A DNA stretch of 64,000 bases from Methyloversatilis sp. Lineage in GTDB: Bacteria > Pseudomonadota > Gammaproteobacteria > Burkholderiales > Rhodocyclaceae. Each line of letters starts with the position of its first letter. Position 1 is the stretch's first letter. The stretch spans positions 1-64,000 of the forward strand of contig NZ_JAUYNV010000001.1 of the NCBI RefSeq assembly GCF_030698125.1, given 5' to 3'. Positions 1 to 11,026 of this stretch are shown piece after piece. A program made the translations under genes and the position numbers. The notes beneath the pieces were generated by a model. The model was not told the DNA's origin, did no database searches, and worked only from the letters and a program-made list of their open reading frames with translations.

Positions 1-432
1 GCCGTCCTTCAACCGGAGGTGGGGCGTGATCGACGGGTGCTTGTTGGGCATCGCCGTTGGCTCACCCCAACCTACGGGTGTCCGCGGCGGATGCGCGGTC
101 GGGTGAATCCGTACAGCCGTAGGTTGGGGTGAGCCGCAGGCGATGCCCAACGTCGTCCTTCAGCCGGAGGTGGGGCGTGATCGACGGGTGCTTGTTGGGC
201 ATCGCCGTTGGCTCACCCCAACCTACGGGTGTCCGCGGCGGATGCGCGGTCGGGTGTATCCGTACAGCCGTAGGTCGGGGTGAGCCGCAGGCGATGCCCA
301 ACGCCGTCCTTCAGCCGGAGGTGGGGCGGGTCGTCGGGGTGCTTGTTGGGCATCGCCGTTGGCTCACCCCAACCTACGGGTGTCCGTGGCGATTGCACGG
401 TCGGGTGAATCCGTACGGTCGCAGGCTGGGCC
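1..432. repeat. 151-bp tandem repeat array with internal inverted repeats
   Basis: Units begin at 1, 152 and 303, so the period is 151 bp and about 2.8 copies are visible. The array may continue left of the window. Each unit holds two inverted arms of about 32 bp (43-75 and 119-151 in the first unit), built on the motif TAGGTTGGGGTGAGCC and its complement, so each unit can fold into a long hairpin. Copies differ at only a few bases. The same arm sequence recurs at 27688-27863, so this is a dispersed genomic repeat. The open frames across it follow the repeat and are not believable genes. Confidence 0.85.
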
Positions 433-580
433 GCGCATCGCAATCGTCTTCCGCCCCGCCCCGTGGAGTGCCGCCGTCACGCGGTACTTCTGCGGAACCG
501 GAGCCGAAGGCTTTGACCCGCCCTTGCGTCCATTCCTCTCCACGCCCGCACGGATCGCTTCGCCGCGGCGAACGGGAAAA

Positions 581-638
581 GGTTTTTTTTACCATAAATA
601 GTCAAAACAACCCTTTTTCATGGAGGGTATTTTAAACC
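581..638 (+). promoter_or_regulatory. three NorR-type enhancer sites
   Basis: Three matches to the NorR core GGT-N7-ACC lie in tandem: 581-593 (exact), 600-612 (AGT-N7-ACC, one mismatch) and 626-638 (exact). NorR is the NO-sensing sigma-54 activator, and three sites upstream of a nitric oxide reductase promoter is the arrangement known from Ralstonia eutropha norAB. The norR gene itself is not in this window. Confidence 0.75.
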
Positions 639-640
639 TT

Positions 641-673
641 AATCAAACAATTGATTTGAATATCAATGTATTG
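641..673 (+). promoter_or_regulatory. two consensus IHF-like sites
   Basis: Positions 641-653 and 661-673 both match the IHF consensus WATCAA-N4-TTR exactly. They lie between the NorR sites and the sigma-54 promoter, where DNA bending would bring the activator to the polymerase. The overlapping stretch 651-666 also looks like a loose FNR-type palindrome, but its spacer is 6 rather than 4 bases. Confidence 0.55.
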
Positions 674-677
674 AGAG

Positions 678-693
678 TGGCCCGCTTCCTGCT
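678..693 (+). promoter_or_regulatory. sigma-54 promoter of the nor operon
   Basis: TGGCCCGCTTCCTGCT matches the sigma-54 consensus TGGCACG-N4-TTGCW, with GG at 679-680 and GC at 691-692 exactly 10 bases apart. Transcription should start near 704, about 65 bases before norQ. Together with the upstream NorR and IHF sites it forms a complete NO-inducible enhancer promoter. Confidence 0.8.
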
Positions 694-769
694 AAATCCT
701 GTTTGAGCACCGCGCGCCTTCGATCGACAAGCGCTCGCCGCACGGTGCCGCCAAAACAGGAGTGAATGC

Positions 770-3560
<2,791 letters not shown>

Positions 3561-3569
3561 AACGCGGGA

Positions 3570-3592
3570 CCGGCGGCGCAGCCTGCCGCCGG
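3570..3592 (+). other. hairpin between norB and norD
   Basis: An 8-bp perfect stem (CCGGCGGC / GCCGCCGG) with a 7-base loop begins 10 bases after the norB stop and is followed by a C-rich, G-poor stretch to about 3626. There is no T-run, so it is not a classical terminator. It could protect the norCB message or lower downstream expression. Confidence 0.4.
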
Positions 3593-3632
3593 CCCCGCCC
3601 CTCCCGCTCCCCTCCCCCGCCACCCAAAAATC

Positions 3633-5471
3633 ATGGAAGAACAGGTCGGCATACGCTGGCATCATCTGGTCACCCGACTCGCCGATACGCGCCATCCGCA
3701 GGCGGCGGTCATGCTCGAGCGCATTGCGCCGCGACTGGCGACCGTGCTGCGCGCGCTGGGCGCCGACCCCGGACTGGGCGTGCGCGCCTCGCCCGAACGC
3801 CGCCTCGCCACGCCGCGCCGCTGGCTGCAGAAGCTGGCCGGCACCGGCCGGCGCCACGCGGTGGCCTGGCGCGACGACGACGGACTGCGGCTGCCGCCGG
3901 TGCTCGACACCTTCGACCAGATCGCACTCAACGAAGGGCTCGGCCTGTGGTTGGTCGCGCTGGCCAGCCGTGCACCGGCACCAGGTCCGGCAGACGACTG
4001 GGCCGGCTGGAACCGCCGGCTCGTCGCGCAAACGCTGGACGACTACCCGGGGCTGGCCGAACTTTACGGCCGGCTGGCGCGCACGCACGTCGCGCAAAGG
4101 CCGCGCCCGGCGCTGCAGGAAAGCGACGGCAGCCGGCGCGAAGCGGCGCTGCAGGCGGCGCTGCTCGAACCGCGCGACGCTCCGGCCGTACCGCCGGCCG
4201 CCGGCGATCCGCTGCCGGTGCCGCTGTGGCTCTATCCGGTCGAAGCGGCCGACAACGCTCGTCCGCCGTCCGACGACGCGGCCGAAGAGAGGCCGGCCGC
4301 CGCAGGCGCCGGCCAGCAGTTGCGCCAGCGCAAGCGCGCCAGCTACGTCGACGACATCGACGGCCGCAGCGGCCTTCTGGTGTTCCGGCTGGAAAGCCTG
4401 TTCTCGTGGTCGGAATTCATCCCGCTCGACCGCACCGCCGATGACGACGACACCGACGCGGCGCGCGTCGCCGAAGATCTCGACCATCTGAGCCTGTCGC
4501 GCAAGCGCAGCGCCAGCTCGTCTCGGCTGCGCGTCGACCTCGACCTGCCATCGGCGACCGAAGACGACATTCCGCTCGGCGAAGGCCGCTTGCTGCCGGA
4601 ATGGGACTGGCGCAAGGCCGCGCTGCTGCCGGACCACTGCCGCGTCGTGCCGATGCTGCCGCGCGGCGCCACGCCGCTGCCGCTGCCCGCCCGGCTGCAG
4701 CCGGCCGCCACCCGGTTGCGCCAGCGCTTCGAATCGCTGCGGCCGCAGAAAAGCTGGTTGCGCCGCCAGGCGGACGGCGACGTGCTCGACCTGTCGGCCT
4801 GCGTCGATTTCAGCGTGCAGCGCCAGCTCGGCAGCGCCCCCGGCCAGCCCCTGCTGTGGCGCCGGCAGAGCGCGCAGCAGCGCGACCTCGCCTGCCTGGT
4901 GCTGGCCGACCTGTCGCTGTCGACCGAAGCGGCGATCGACGACGAGCACCAGGTCATCGACGTCATCCGCGACAGCTTGCACCTGCTCGGCGAGGCGCTC
5001 GACGCCGGTGGCGACGCCTTCTCGATGTACGGATTTTCATCGCGCCGGCGCGACCACGTGCGGCTGTCGCTGATCAAGAACTTCGCCGACGCCTGGGGCG
5101 ACGAGGTGCGCGGGCGCGTGCAGTCGCTGCGCCCCGGCTATTACACGCGCATGGGTGCGGCCATCCGCCAGGCCACCGAAATCCTCGGCGGGCAAGCAGC
5201 GGAACAGCGGCTGCTGCTGCTGCTCACCGACGGCAAGCCGAACGACCTCGACCTCTACGAGGGCCGCTACGGCATGGAAGACACGCGCCACGCGCTGATG
5301 GAAGCGCGGCGCGCCGGGCTGCAGCCCTTCTGCGTGACGATAGACCAGGAGGCGGCCGACTATCTGCCGCACCTGTTCGGCGCGCAGCGCTTCCACCTGT
5401 TGCGCCGGGCGCAGGACCTGCCCCGCGTGCTGCCGCAGCTCTACCTGCTGCTGACCGGGCGCTCGCCGTGA
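3633..5471 (+). CDS. norD: NorD, von Willebrand factor A protein for NO reductase activation
   Basis: This 612-residue protein is the VWA partner of the NorQ ATPase. The first 400 or so residues are low-complexity and rich in Ala, Arg and Asp. The VWA domain fills the last 200 residues, with a metal-ion-dependent adhesion motif DLSLST at about 428-433 and further acidic residues in TDGKPNDLD. NorQ and NorD together are needed to insert the non-heme iron and activate NorCB. The start at 3633 has no strong ribosome site. The stop overlaps the GTG start of norE, so translation is probably coupled. Confidence 0.92.
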   Translation: MEEQVGIRWHHLVTRLADTRHPQAAVMLERIAPRLATVLRALGADPGLGVRASPERRLATPRRWLQKLAGTGRRHAVAWRDDDGLRLPPVLDTFDQIALNEGLGLWLVALASRAPAPGPADDWAGWNRRLVAQTLDDYPGLAELYGRLARTHVAQRPRPALQESDGSRREAALQAALLEPRDAPAVPPAAGDPLPVPLWLYPVEAADNARPPSDDAAEERPAAAGAGQQLRQRKRASYVDDIDGRSGLLVFRLESLFSWSEFIPLDRTADDDDTDAARVAEDLDHLSLSRKRSASSSRLRVDLDLPSATEDDIPLGEGRLLPEWDWRKAALLPDHCRVVPMLPRGATPLPLPARLQPAATRLRQRFESLRPQKSWLRRQADGDVLDLSACVDFSVQRQLGSAPGQPLLWRRQSAQQRDLACLVLADLSLSTEAAIDDEHQVIDVIRDSLHLLGEALDAGGDAFSMYGFSSRRRDHVRLSLIKNFADAWGDEVRGRVQSLRPGYYTRMGAAIRQATEILGGQAAEQRLLLLLTDGKPNDLDLYEGRYGMEDTRHALMEARRAGLQPFCVTIDQEAADYLPHLFGAQRFHLLRRAQDLPRVLPQLYLLLTGRSP

Positions 5472-6318
5472 ACACCGCGTGCGCATCGGCCGACACCCGG
5501 CCGCGCACCGTCCCGGGCGACCTGGCGATGTGGTGCTTCATCCTCGCCGAACAGACGGTGTTCGCGCTGCTGCTCGGCGCACTCGCCCACGCGCGCGGCC
5601 GCTGGTCCGAACTGTTCAGCGCCGGCATGGCAACCGTGCATCCGCTCGGCGGCCCAGGGTCTGTTGACGTTCAATCGCAGACCGCGTTTGCAGCGCGCAC
5701 GCCACGGGCAAGGCGCGCGACGAAGTCGAGACTGGCCGTCTGGACGAGGCGTGCAACGCGGTCCGTGGCGTACACGCTGCAAACCCGAAGGGCGTGAGTC
5801 CCGATGCGCCCAGCTCCGCGTTGGACCTCCTGACCTGACGGCCAGTCAGCCTGCGTCGGCCCGCCTTGATCTGAGCGCATCGGGACTCACGCGCGGTCAG
5901 CGATTGAACGTCAACAGACCCTTGCAACACGCTGGCCCTGCTGGCCGGCAGCTACGCGGTCGCCCGCGGCGTCGGCGCGCTCGCCAGCGGCCGGCTGGCC
6001 GCGTGGTTCGCCGCTGCGCTGGGCTGCGGCGCGCTCTATGTCGTCGTCAAGGCGGTCGAGTATGCGCAGCTGTTCGGCGCCGGCTGCACGCTGCGTACCG
6101 ACACCTTCTACTTCTTCTACTTTTTCACCACCGTCTTCCACCTGATGCACGTGCTGCTCGGCATGGTGATGCTGGCCGTGGTCGCCCGGCGGGCGCAGCG
6201 CGGCAGGCTGGGCACGGACGAAGCCGGCCGCCGGCTGGCCGAAGCGGTCGCCGGCTACTGGCATAGGGTGGATCTGGTCTGGCTGGTGCTGTTTCCGCTG
6301 CTCTACGTGCTGCGATGA
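5468..6318 (+). pseudogene. norE: norE, cytochrome oxidase subunit III-like protein, broken by an insertion
   Basis: The first 63 codons from GTG 5468 encode a NorE-like N-terminus, including PGDLAMWCFILAEQTVFA. At 5657 the frame enters a 265-bp insertion and stops at 5797, giving at most a 109-residue product. NorE sequence resumes at about 5926 in another frame (NTLALLAGSYAVARG, then the membrane segments with FYFFYFFTTVFHLMH) and ends at 6318. Because 265 is not a multiple of three, no full-length protein can be made. NorE is an accessory membrane protein, and many nor operons work without it. Confidence 0.88.
5657..5921. mobile_element. 265-bp MITE-like insertion inside norE
   Basis: The ends are inverted repeats of 30 bp with one mismatch (5657-5686 and 5892-5921), of which the outer 22 match perfectly and begin GGGTCTGTTGACG. 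A second perfect 18-bp inverted repeat lies inside (5792-5809 and 5875-5892). There is no transposase gene, so it would need a transposase from elsewhere. The GGGTCTGTTG end resembles IS5-family ends, but that is only a resemblance. No target-site duplication is obvious: the flanks are CCA on the left and TTG on the right. Confidence 0.85.
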
Positions 6319-6554
6319 ACAGCCGCGCGCAAACCCTGGCCTGGCTCGCCCTGTCGGCGCTGACGCTCGCCGGCTGGTGGCTCGGCCCTTACGCATCCGG
6401 TCGCTGGGCGAACTGGGGCCTGCTGTCGCTGACCGCCTTCAACCTGCTCATCCGTCACTTCATGGAACTGGGCAACGCGCCGGCATGGCTACGCCTGCCG
6501 GTGCTGGGCTGGCTGTTCGGCATGCTCGCGTTCATTGCGATCATGCTGTCATGA
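6315..6554 (+). CDS. norF: NorF, small membrane protein of the nor operon
   Basis: This 79-residue protein has two or three hydrophobic segments and resembles the cytochrome oxidase subunit IV-like NorF. Its ATG overlaps the norE stop (ATGA), as in intact norEF pairs. NorF is an accessory factor whose exact role is unclear. The gene is intact, although its translation may suffer if coupling with norE is lost through the insertion. It is the last gene of the operon and faces pckG. Confidence 0.75.
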   Translation: MNSRAQTLAWLALSALTLAGWWLGPYASGRWANWGLLSLTAFNLLIRHFMELGNAPAWLRLPVLGWLFGMLAFIAIMLS

Positions 6555-6585
6555 ACCGTCGCCGCGCACGCCGCGGCGCGACAGG

Positions 6586-6613
6586 ACCCGGGTCTCCGTT
6601 GCGGAGTCCGGGC
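6586..6613. terminator. possible bidirectional hairpin between norF and pckG
   Basis: An imperfect GC-rich hairpin (arms around CCCGGGTCTCCG and CGGAGTCCGGG) fills the 67-base gap between two convergent genes. There is no clear T-run on either side, so termination is only inferred from position. Confidence 0.4.
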
Positions 6614-6621
6614 CTTGTTGC

Positions 6622-8487
6622 TCAGACCGACAGTTGCCGCGCGATCTGCGCCTTCACCGCCGACAGCGCTTCCGGCAAGCGGTACTGCAGCCGGTCGAAC
6701 AGCTCTTCGTGCAGCGCAAGTTCCTGCTGCCATGCCACCGTATCGATCGACGTGATGCGGTCGAACAGTTCGCGGCTGAACTCCACGCCCGCCCAGCTCA
6801 GGTCGTCATAGCGGGGCGTGGTGCCGAACAGGTGTTCGACGCCTTCGGCCTTGCCCGCCACGCGATCCAGCATCCACTTGAGCACGCGCATGTTCTCGCC
6901 GAAACCCGGCCACACGAACTTGCCGTTGTCGTCGGTACGAAACCAGTTCACGCAGAAGATGCGCGGCAGGGCCTGGCCCTGCGCCGACAGGTTCTGGCCG
7001 AGCGTGAGCCAGTGGCTGAAGTAGTCGCTCATGTTGTAGCCGCAGAAGGGCAGCATGGCGAACGGGTCGCGGCGCACCACGCCCTGCTGGCCGGCCGCCG
7101 CCGCGGTGGTTTCCGAGCCCATGGTCGCCGCCATGTAGACGCCTTCGATCCAGTTGCGCGCCTCGGTCACCAGCGGCACCGTGGTCGAGCGACGGCCGCC
7201 GAAGATGAAGGCCGAGATCGGCACGCCGGCCGGGTCGTCCCAGTTCGGATCGATCACCGGGTTCTGCGTTGCCGCGACGGTGAAGCGCGCGTTCGGATGG
7301 GCCGCCTTGGCGCCGGTCTCCTTCGCGATTTCCGGCGTCCAGTCGCGCCCCTGCCAGTCGATCAGGTGGGCCGGCGGCTGCTTGGTCATGCCTTCCCACC
7401 ACACGTCGCCGTCATCGGTCAGCGCGACGTTGGTGAAGATGGTGTCGGACGCCAGCGACGCCATGCAGTTGGCGTTGGTATTCTGGTTGGTGCCCGGCGC
7501 CACGCCGAAATAGCCGGCTTCCGGGTTGATCGCGTACAGACGGCCGTCCTTGCCCGGCTTGATCCAGGCAATGTCGTCGCCGATGGTGGTGACCTTCCAG
7601 CCCTCGAAGCCCTTCGGCGGAATCAGCATCGCGAAATTGGTCTTGCCGCAGGCGGACGGAAATGCCGCCGCGACATAGTGCTTGTCACCCTGCGGGTTTT
7701 CCACGCCGAGGATGAGCATGTGTTCGGCCAGCCAGCCCTCGTCGCGGCCCATGGTCGATGCGATGCGCAGTGCAAAGCACTTCTTGCCGAGCAGAGCGTT
7801 GCCGCCGTAACCCGAGCCGAAACTCCAGATTTCACGCGTTTCCGGGTAATGAACGATGTATTTGGTGGCGTTGCACGGCCACGGCACATCCTTCTCACCC
7901 GCCGCCAGCGGCTTGCCGACCGTGTGCACGCAGGGCACGAAGTCGCCGTCGCTGCCCAGCACGTCGTACACCGCGCGGCCCATGCGCGTCATGATGCGCA
8001 TGTTGACCGCCACATACGGCGAATCGGACAGTTCGATGCCGATCTGCGAAATGTGCGAACCGAGCGGGCCCATCGAGAACGGCACCACGTACATCGTGCG
8101 CCCGCGCATGCAGCCGCGGAACAGGCCGGTCAGCGTTTCGCGCATCTGCGCGGGCGCCATCCAGTTGTTGGTCGGGCCGGCGTCTTCCTCGCGTGCCGAG
8201 CAGATGTAGGTGCGGTCTTCGACGCGCGCGACGTCAGACGGGTCGGACAGCGCAAGATAGGAATTCGGGCGCTTGACCGGATCGAGGCGCTTCATCGTGC
8301 CCGATGCGACCATGTCGGCACACAGACGGTCGTATTCCTCTTCTGAACCGTCGCACCAGTAGATGGCGTCGGGTTGGGTGAGCGCCGCCACTTCGGCGAC
8401 CCATGCGACCAGCTTGCGGCTCTTGACCCATGCCGGAACGGGTATTTCGCCGGAGCGGATCTGCTCGGGCGACAAGACGACTTTCAT
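6622..8487 (-). CDS. pckG: phosphoenolpyruvate carboxykinase (GTP)
   Basis: This 621-residue enzyme converts oxaloacetate and GTP to phosphoenolpyruvate, CO2 and GDP, the entry step of gluconeogenesis. The GTP-type signature is clear: the kinase-1a loop [12 protein letters not shown], which contains the reactive cysteine, follows [11 protein letters not shown], with RPEDTPWGM-like substrate blocks further on. The length is normal for the family. The ATG at 8487 is preceded by GGAGAG. An open frame extends 35 codons further upstream, but it lacks family similarity and a ribosome site. The gene stands alone, convergent with norF. Confidence 0.95.
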   Translation of the reverse strand: MKVVLSPEQIRSGEIPVPAWVKSRKLVAWVAEVAALTQPDAIYWCDGSEEEYDRLCADMVASGTMKRLDPVKRPNSYLALSDPSDVARVEDRTYICSAREEDAGPTNNWMAPAQMRETLTGLFRGCMRGRTMYVVPFSMGPLGSHISQIGIELSDSPYVAVNMRIMTRMGRAVYDVLGSDGDFVPCVHTVGKPLAAGEKDVPWPCNATKYIVHYPETREIWSFGSGYGGNALLGKKCFALRIASTMGRDEGWLAEHMLILGVENPQGDKHYVAAAFPSACGKTNFAMLIPPKGFEGWKVTTIGDDIAWIKPGKDGRLYAINPEAGYFGVAPGTNQNTNANCMASLASDTIFTNVALTDDGDVWWEGMTKQPPAHLIDWQGRDWTPEIAKETGAKAAHPNARFTVAATQNPVIDPNWDDPAGVPISAFIFGGRRSTTVPLVTEARNWIEGVYMAATMGSETTAAAAGQQGVVRRDPFAMLPFCGYNMSDYFSHWLTLGQNLSAQGQALPRIFCVNWFRTDDNGKFVWPGFGENMRVLKWMLDRVAGKAEGVEHLFGTTPRYDDLSWAGVEFSRELFDRITSIDTVAWQQELALHEELFDRLQYRLPEALSAVKAQIARQLSV

Positions 8488-8662
8488 GCGACGCTCTCCA
8501 TAACCACACTGGGCGGGACGCGGCAGCTGCCACGTGCCGTCCGGTTCAACCGTTTGAACGAAACCCGCATCAGGCCGGGTGGGCCCATGCATCGGACAGG
8601 TACTGACACAGGCGGGGTGGCCTGTGCCTTCCTTTCGGAGGTCGCACTTTATAGATAACGGC

Positions 8663-8683
8663 TTCTTATGTCTGCTATAAGAA
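8663..8683. promoter_or_regulatory. palindromic operator candidate upstream of pckG
   Basis: TTCTTAT-N7-ATAAGAA is a perfect 7-bp inverted repeat, about 180 bases upstream of the pckG start. On the minus strand it lies just upstream of a TATAAA stretch (8650-8655) that could be a -10 element, so a protein bound here could control pckG. It does not resemble a Crp or Fnr site. Confidence 0.5.
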
Positions 8684-8745
8684 TCACGAATGGCGCGATT
8701 CTTCGTGCGCCGGCAGGCGCGTGGCAGCGAGCGCCGCGGCGCGGA

Positions 8746-9474
8746 TCAGTACTCTGCGGGCGGCGCGACGAGCGCTTTCAGTCCCGCCCGATCGATCAGC
8801 CAGTGGTAGCGGCTGTCAGGCGCATCGGACAGCAGGTTGCTGCGGCGCAGGATGCCGAGCGCGCGGCTGGCTGATTCCGGCGCCGCGCCCAGAATGGCGC
8901 CGATGTCTTCCAGGCTCAGACGGATCGCCCGACCGGGTTCGGCGTCATCGACAAGCCGGAGCAGCAGGCGCGCGACACGGGTTTTTACATCGGCGTGGCC
9001 TGCCGTCAATTCGGCCAGCCAGGCATCGGCTTCAGCCAGTGCGGCATGCCAGTGTTCGAACAGGGGTTTCTGCAGGCGCGGCGTATCGCGGTTCAGCCGC
9101 TCGACCAGCACACGGGGAATGCGGCAAAGCGAGACCGGTGACAGTGAAAGCGAGGTGTGGTCATAGGCCGGACTGACCAGTGCTTCGAGACCGAATACGT
9201 CACCGCGACCCAGAATGCGCAGAATGCGCTGGGTGCCGTCCGCCCCGTAGCGCACCAGCTTGACGGCACCGCTGCGCACCGTAAACAGCCATTCCCCGTG
9301 CGCACCGGCGTGATAGATGACTGCGCCGGACGGATAATCGAAGTCGTCGATCTGGTCGTGCAGAAGCGCGAAGTCGGACTCGACCAGCTCGGCAAACAGT
9401 GCGCTGCGGCGCACGCCGCATTTCTGGCAGTCGCTGTGGCCGTGCCAGGCCGACTTGATCGTGATCGCGCGCAC
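8746..9474 (-). CDS. Crp/Fnr-family transcription regulator
   Basis: This 242-residue protein has an N-terminal cyclic-nucleotide-binding-type beta-roll (about residues 30-140), a dimer helix and a C-terminal winged helix (about 165-230, SLEDIGAILGAAPESASRAL). Near the N-terminus is a CxxC pair (DCQKCGVRRS), and SLCRIPR matches the position of the fourth FNR cluster cysteine. The cysteine that FNR has six residues after the pair is missing, so a normal 4Fe-4S FNR cluster is unlikely. It follows cysS by 21 bases on the same strand. The target genes are not visible. Confidence 0.8.
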   Translation of the reverse strand: MRAITIKSAWHGHSDCQKCGVRRSALFAELVESDFALLHDQIDDFDYPSGAVIYHAGAHGEWLFTVRSGAVKLVRYGADGTQRILRILGRGDVFGLEALVSPAYDHTSLSLSPVSLCRIPRVLVERLNRDTPRLQKPLFEHWHAALAEADAWLAELTAGHADVKTRVARLLLRLVDDAEPGRAIRLSLEDIGAILGAAPESASRALGILRRSNLLSDAPDSRYHWLIDRAGLKALVAPPAEY

Positions 9475-9495
9475 CCTGCCCCCGGTGAAAGTCCG

Positions 9496-10875
9496 CTAAG
9501 CCCGCCGCCAGGTGGTGCCGGCGGCAGAGTCTTCCAGTATGACGCCTTGTTGCTTCAATTCGTCCCGTACGCGGTCGGCGGTCGCGAAATCGCGTGCCTT
9601 CTTGGCAGCAATGCGCTGTTCGATGAGTGCATCAATCTGCGCATCGTCCAGTCCGCCTGCCTGCGCACGTCCTTGGAGGAATTCTTCCGCAGATCGTTCC
9701 AGCAGGCCGAGCACGCCGGCCAGCGCACGCAGTTCGCCCGAAACGGCCGGATCGCCACTGCGGTTGGCGTCGTTCGACAGTTCGAACAGCACCGCCATCG
9801 CTTCCGGCGTATTGAAATCGTCGTCCATCGCATTGCGCAGTCGCTGACCGGCCGGTGTGGTCCAGTCCGGACGGACATCGGCCGGCGGCACGTTCTTCAG
9901 CGTTGTATACAGGCGGTTCAGTGCGCCGCGGGCATCGTCGAGATGGGCGTCGGAGTAATTGAGCGGGCTGCGGTAATGCGCGCGCAGGATGAAGAAGCGC
10001 ACCACTTCCGGGTCGTACTGCTTCAGCACTTCGCGGATGGTGAAGAAATTGCCCAGCGACTTCGACATCTTTTCGTCGTCGACGCGCACGAAACCGTTGT
10101 GCATCCAGTAATTGACGAAGGTATGGCCGTGTGCGCCCTCGCTCTGGGCAATTTCGTTCTCGTGGTGCGGAAACTGCAGGTCGGCGCCGCCACCGTGGAT
10201 GTCGAAATGATCGCCCAGCAGCTGCGAACTCATGGCGGAGCACTCGATATGCCAGCCCGGTCGGCCATCGCCCCACGGCGACGCCCATTTCGCGTCGGCG
10301 GGTTCCGCCGGCTTGGCGTGCTTCCAGAGCACGAAGTCGAGCGGGTCCTGTTTGCCGTCGATCACGTCCACGCGCTCGCCGGCGCGCAGTTCATCGAGCG
10401 ACTTGCCGGACAGCTTTCCGTAGCCATCGAACTTGCGCACGCTGTAATTCACGTCGCCGCTCGCCGCGCGATACGCCAGCCCCTTTTCCTGCAGCCGCTC
10501 GATCAGCGACTGCATCTGCGGCACGAATTCGGTCGCACGCGGCTCGTGATCGGGGCGCAGCACGCCGAGCGCATCGGCGTCCTCGTGCATCGCCGCAATG
10601 AAGCGGTCGGTCAGCGCGCGCATCGATTCGCCGTTTTCGGCCGCGCGCTTGATGATCTTGTCGTCGATGTCGGTGATGTTGCGGACATAGGTCACCGCAT
10701 AGTCCGACGCGCGCAGCCAGCGCGCCACCATGTCGAACACCACCATCACCCGGGCATGACCCAGATGGCAGAAGTCATAAACGGTCATGCCGCACACGTA
10801 CATGCGCACGCGACCCGGCTCGATCGGAAGGAATGCCTGTTTTTCGCGGCCTATGGTGTTATGGATCTTGAGCAT
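9496..10875 (-). CDS. cysS: cysteinyl-tRNA synthetase
   Basis: This 459-residue class I synthetase charges tRNA-Cys. It has the HIGH-type motif HLGH at 37-40, KMSKS near residue 266, and zinc-binding residues starting with Cys28 ([13 protein letters not shown]) and continuing with the WHIECSAM block and the HHENE region. The start at 10875 (MLKIHNT) matches the family. An upstream in-frame extension of 26 codons lacks similarity. It is divergent from the TPR gene at 11027. Confidence 0.96.
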   Translation of the reverse strand: MLKIHNTIGREKQAFLPIEPGRVRMYVCGMTVYDFCHLGHARVMVVFDMVARWLRASDYAVTYVRNITDIDDKIIKRAAENGESMRALTDRFIAAMHEDADALGVLRPDHEPRATEFVPQMQSLIERLQEKGLAYRAASGDVNYSVRKFDGYGKLSGKSLDELRAGERVDVIDGKQDPLDFVLWKHAKPAEPADAKWASPWGDGRPGWHIECSAMSSQLLGDHFDIHGGGADLQFPHHENEIAQSEGAHGHTFVNYWMHNGFVRVDDEKMSKSLGNFFTIREVLKQYDPEVVRFFILRAHYRSPLNYSDAHLDDARGALNRLYTTLKNVPPADVRPDWTTPAGQRLRNAMDDDFNTPEAMAVLFELSNDANRSGDPAVSGELRALAGVLGLLERSAEEFLQGRAQAGGLDDAQIDALIEQRIAAKKARDFATADRVRDELKQQGVILEDSAAGTTWRRA

Positions 10876-11026
10876 TGGTGTGGGCCAGACGGAGGGTGCT
10901 TGGGGTATGCGCCGACCCGGCAGGCAGGTCGGTTCGGAATTCAGGCGCAACAACAGGACGTCGGCACGCCTTCTTGATAAGATTCGGGTCTGTCAAACGA
11001 CGGTTTCACGCCAAAAAGTCTAACAC

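Noticed and set aside
1-432. CRISPR array
   Set aside because: The repeats are 151 bp, contiguous and without unique spacers, and no cas gene is present in the window.
651-666. FNR/Dnr box upstream of norQ
   Set aside because: TTGAT and ATCAA are present, but the spacer is 6 instead of 4 bases. The same bases are better explained by two exact IHF-type matches next to a sigma-54 promoter.
5664-6266. A 200-codon frame crossing the norE insertion
   Set aside because: It is in a different frame from both norE halves and is a chance product of the GC-rich insertion and flank.
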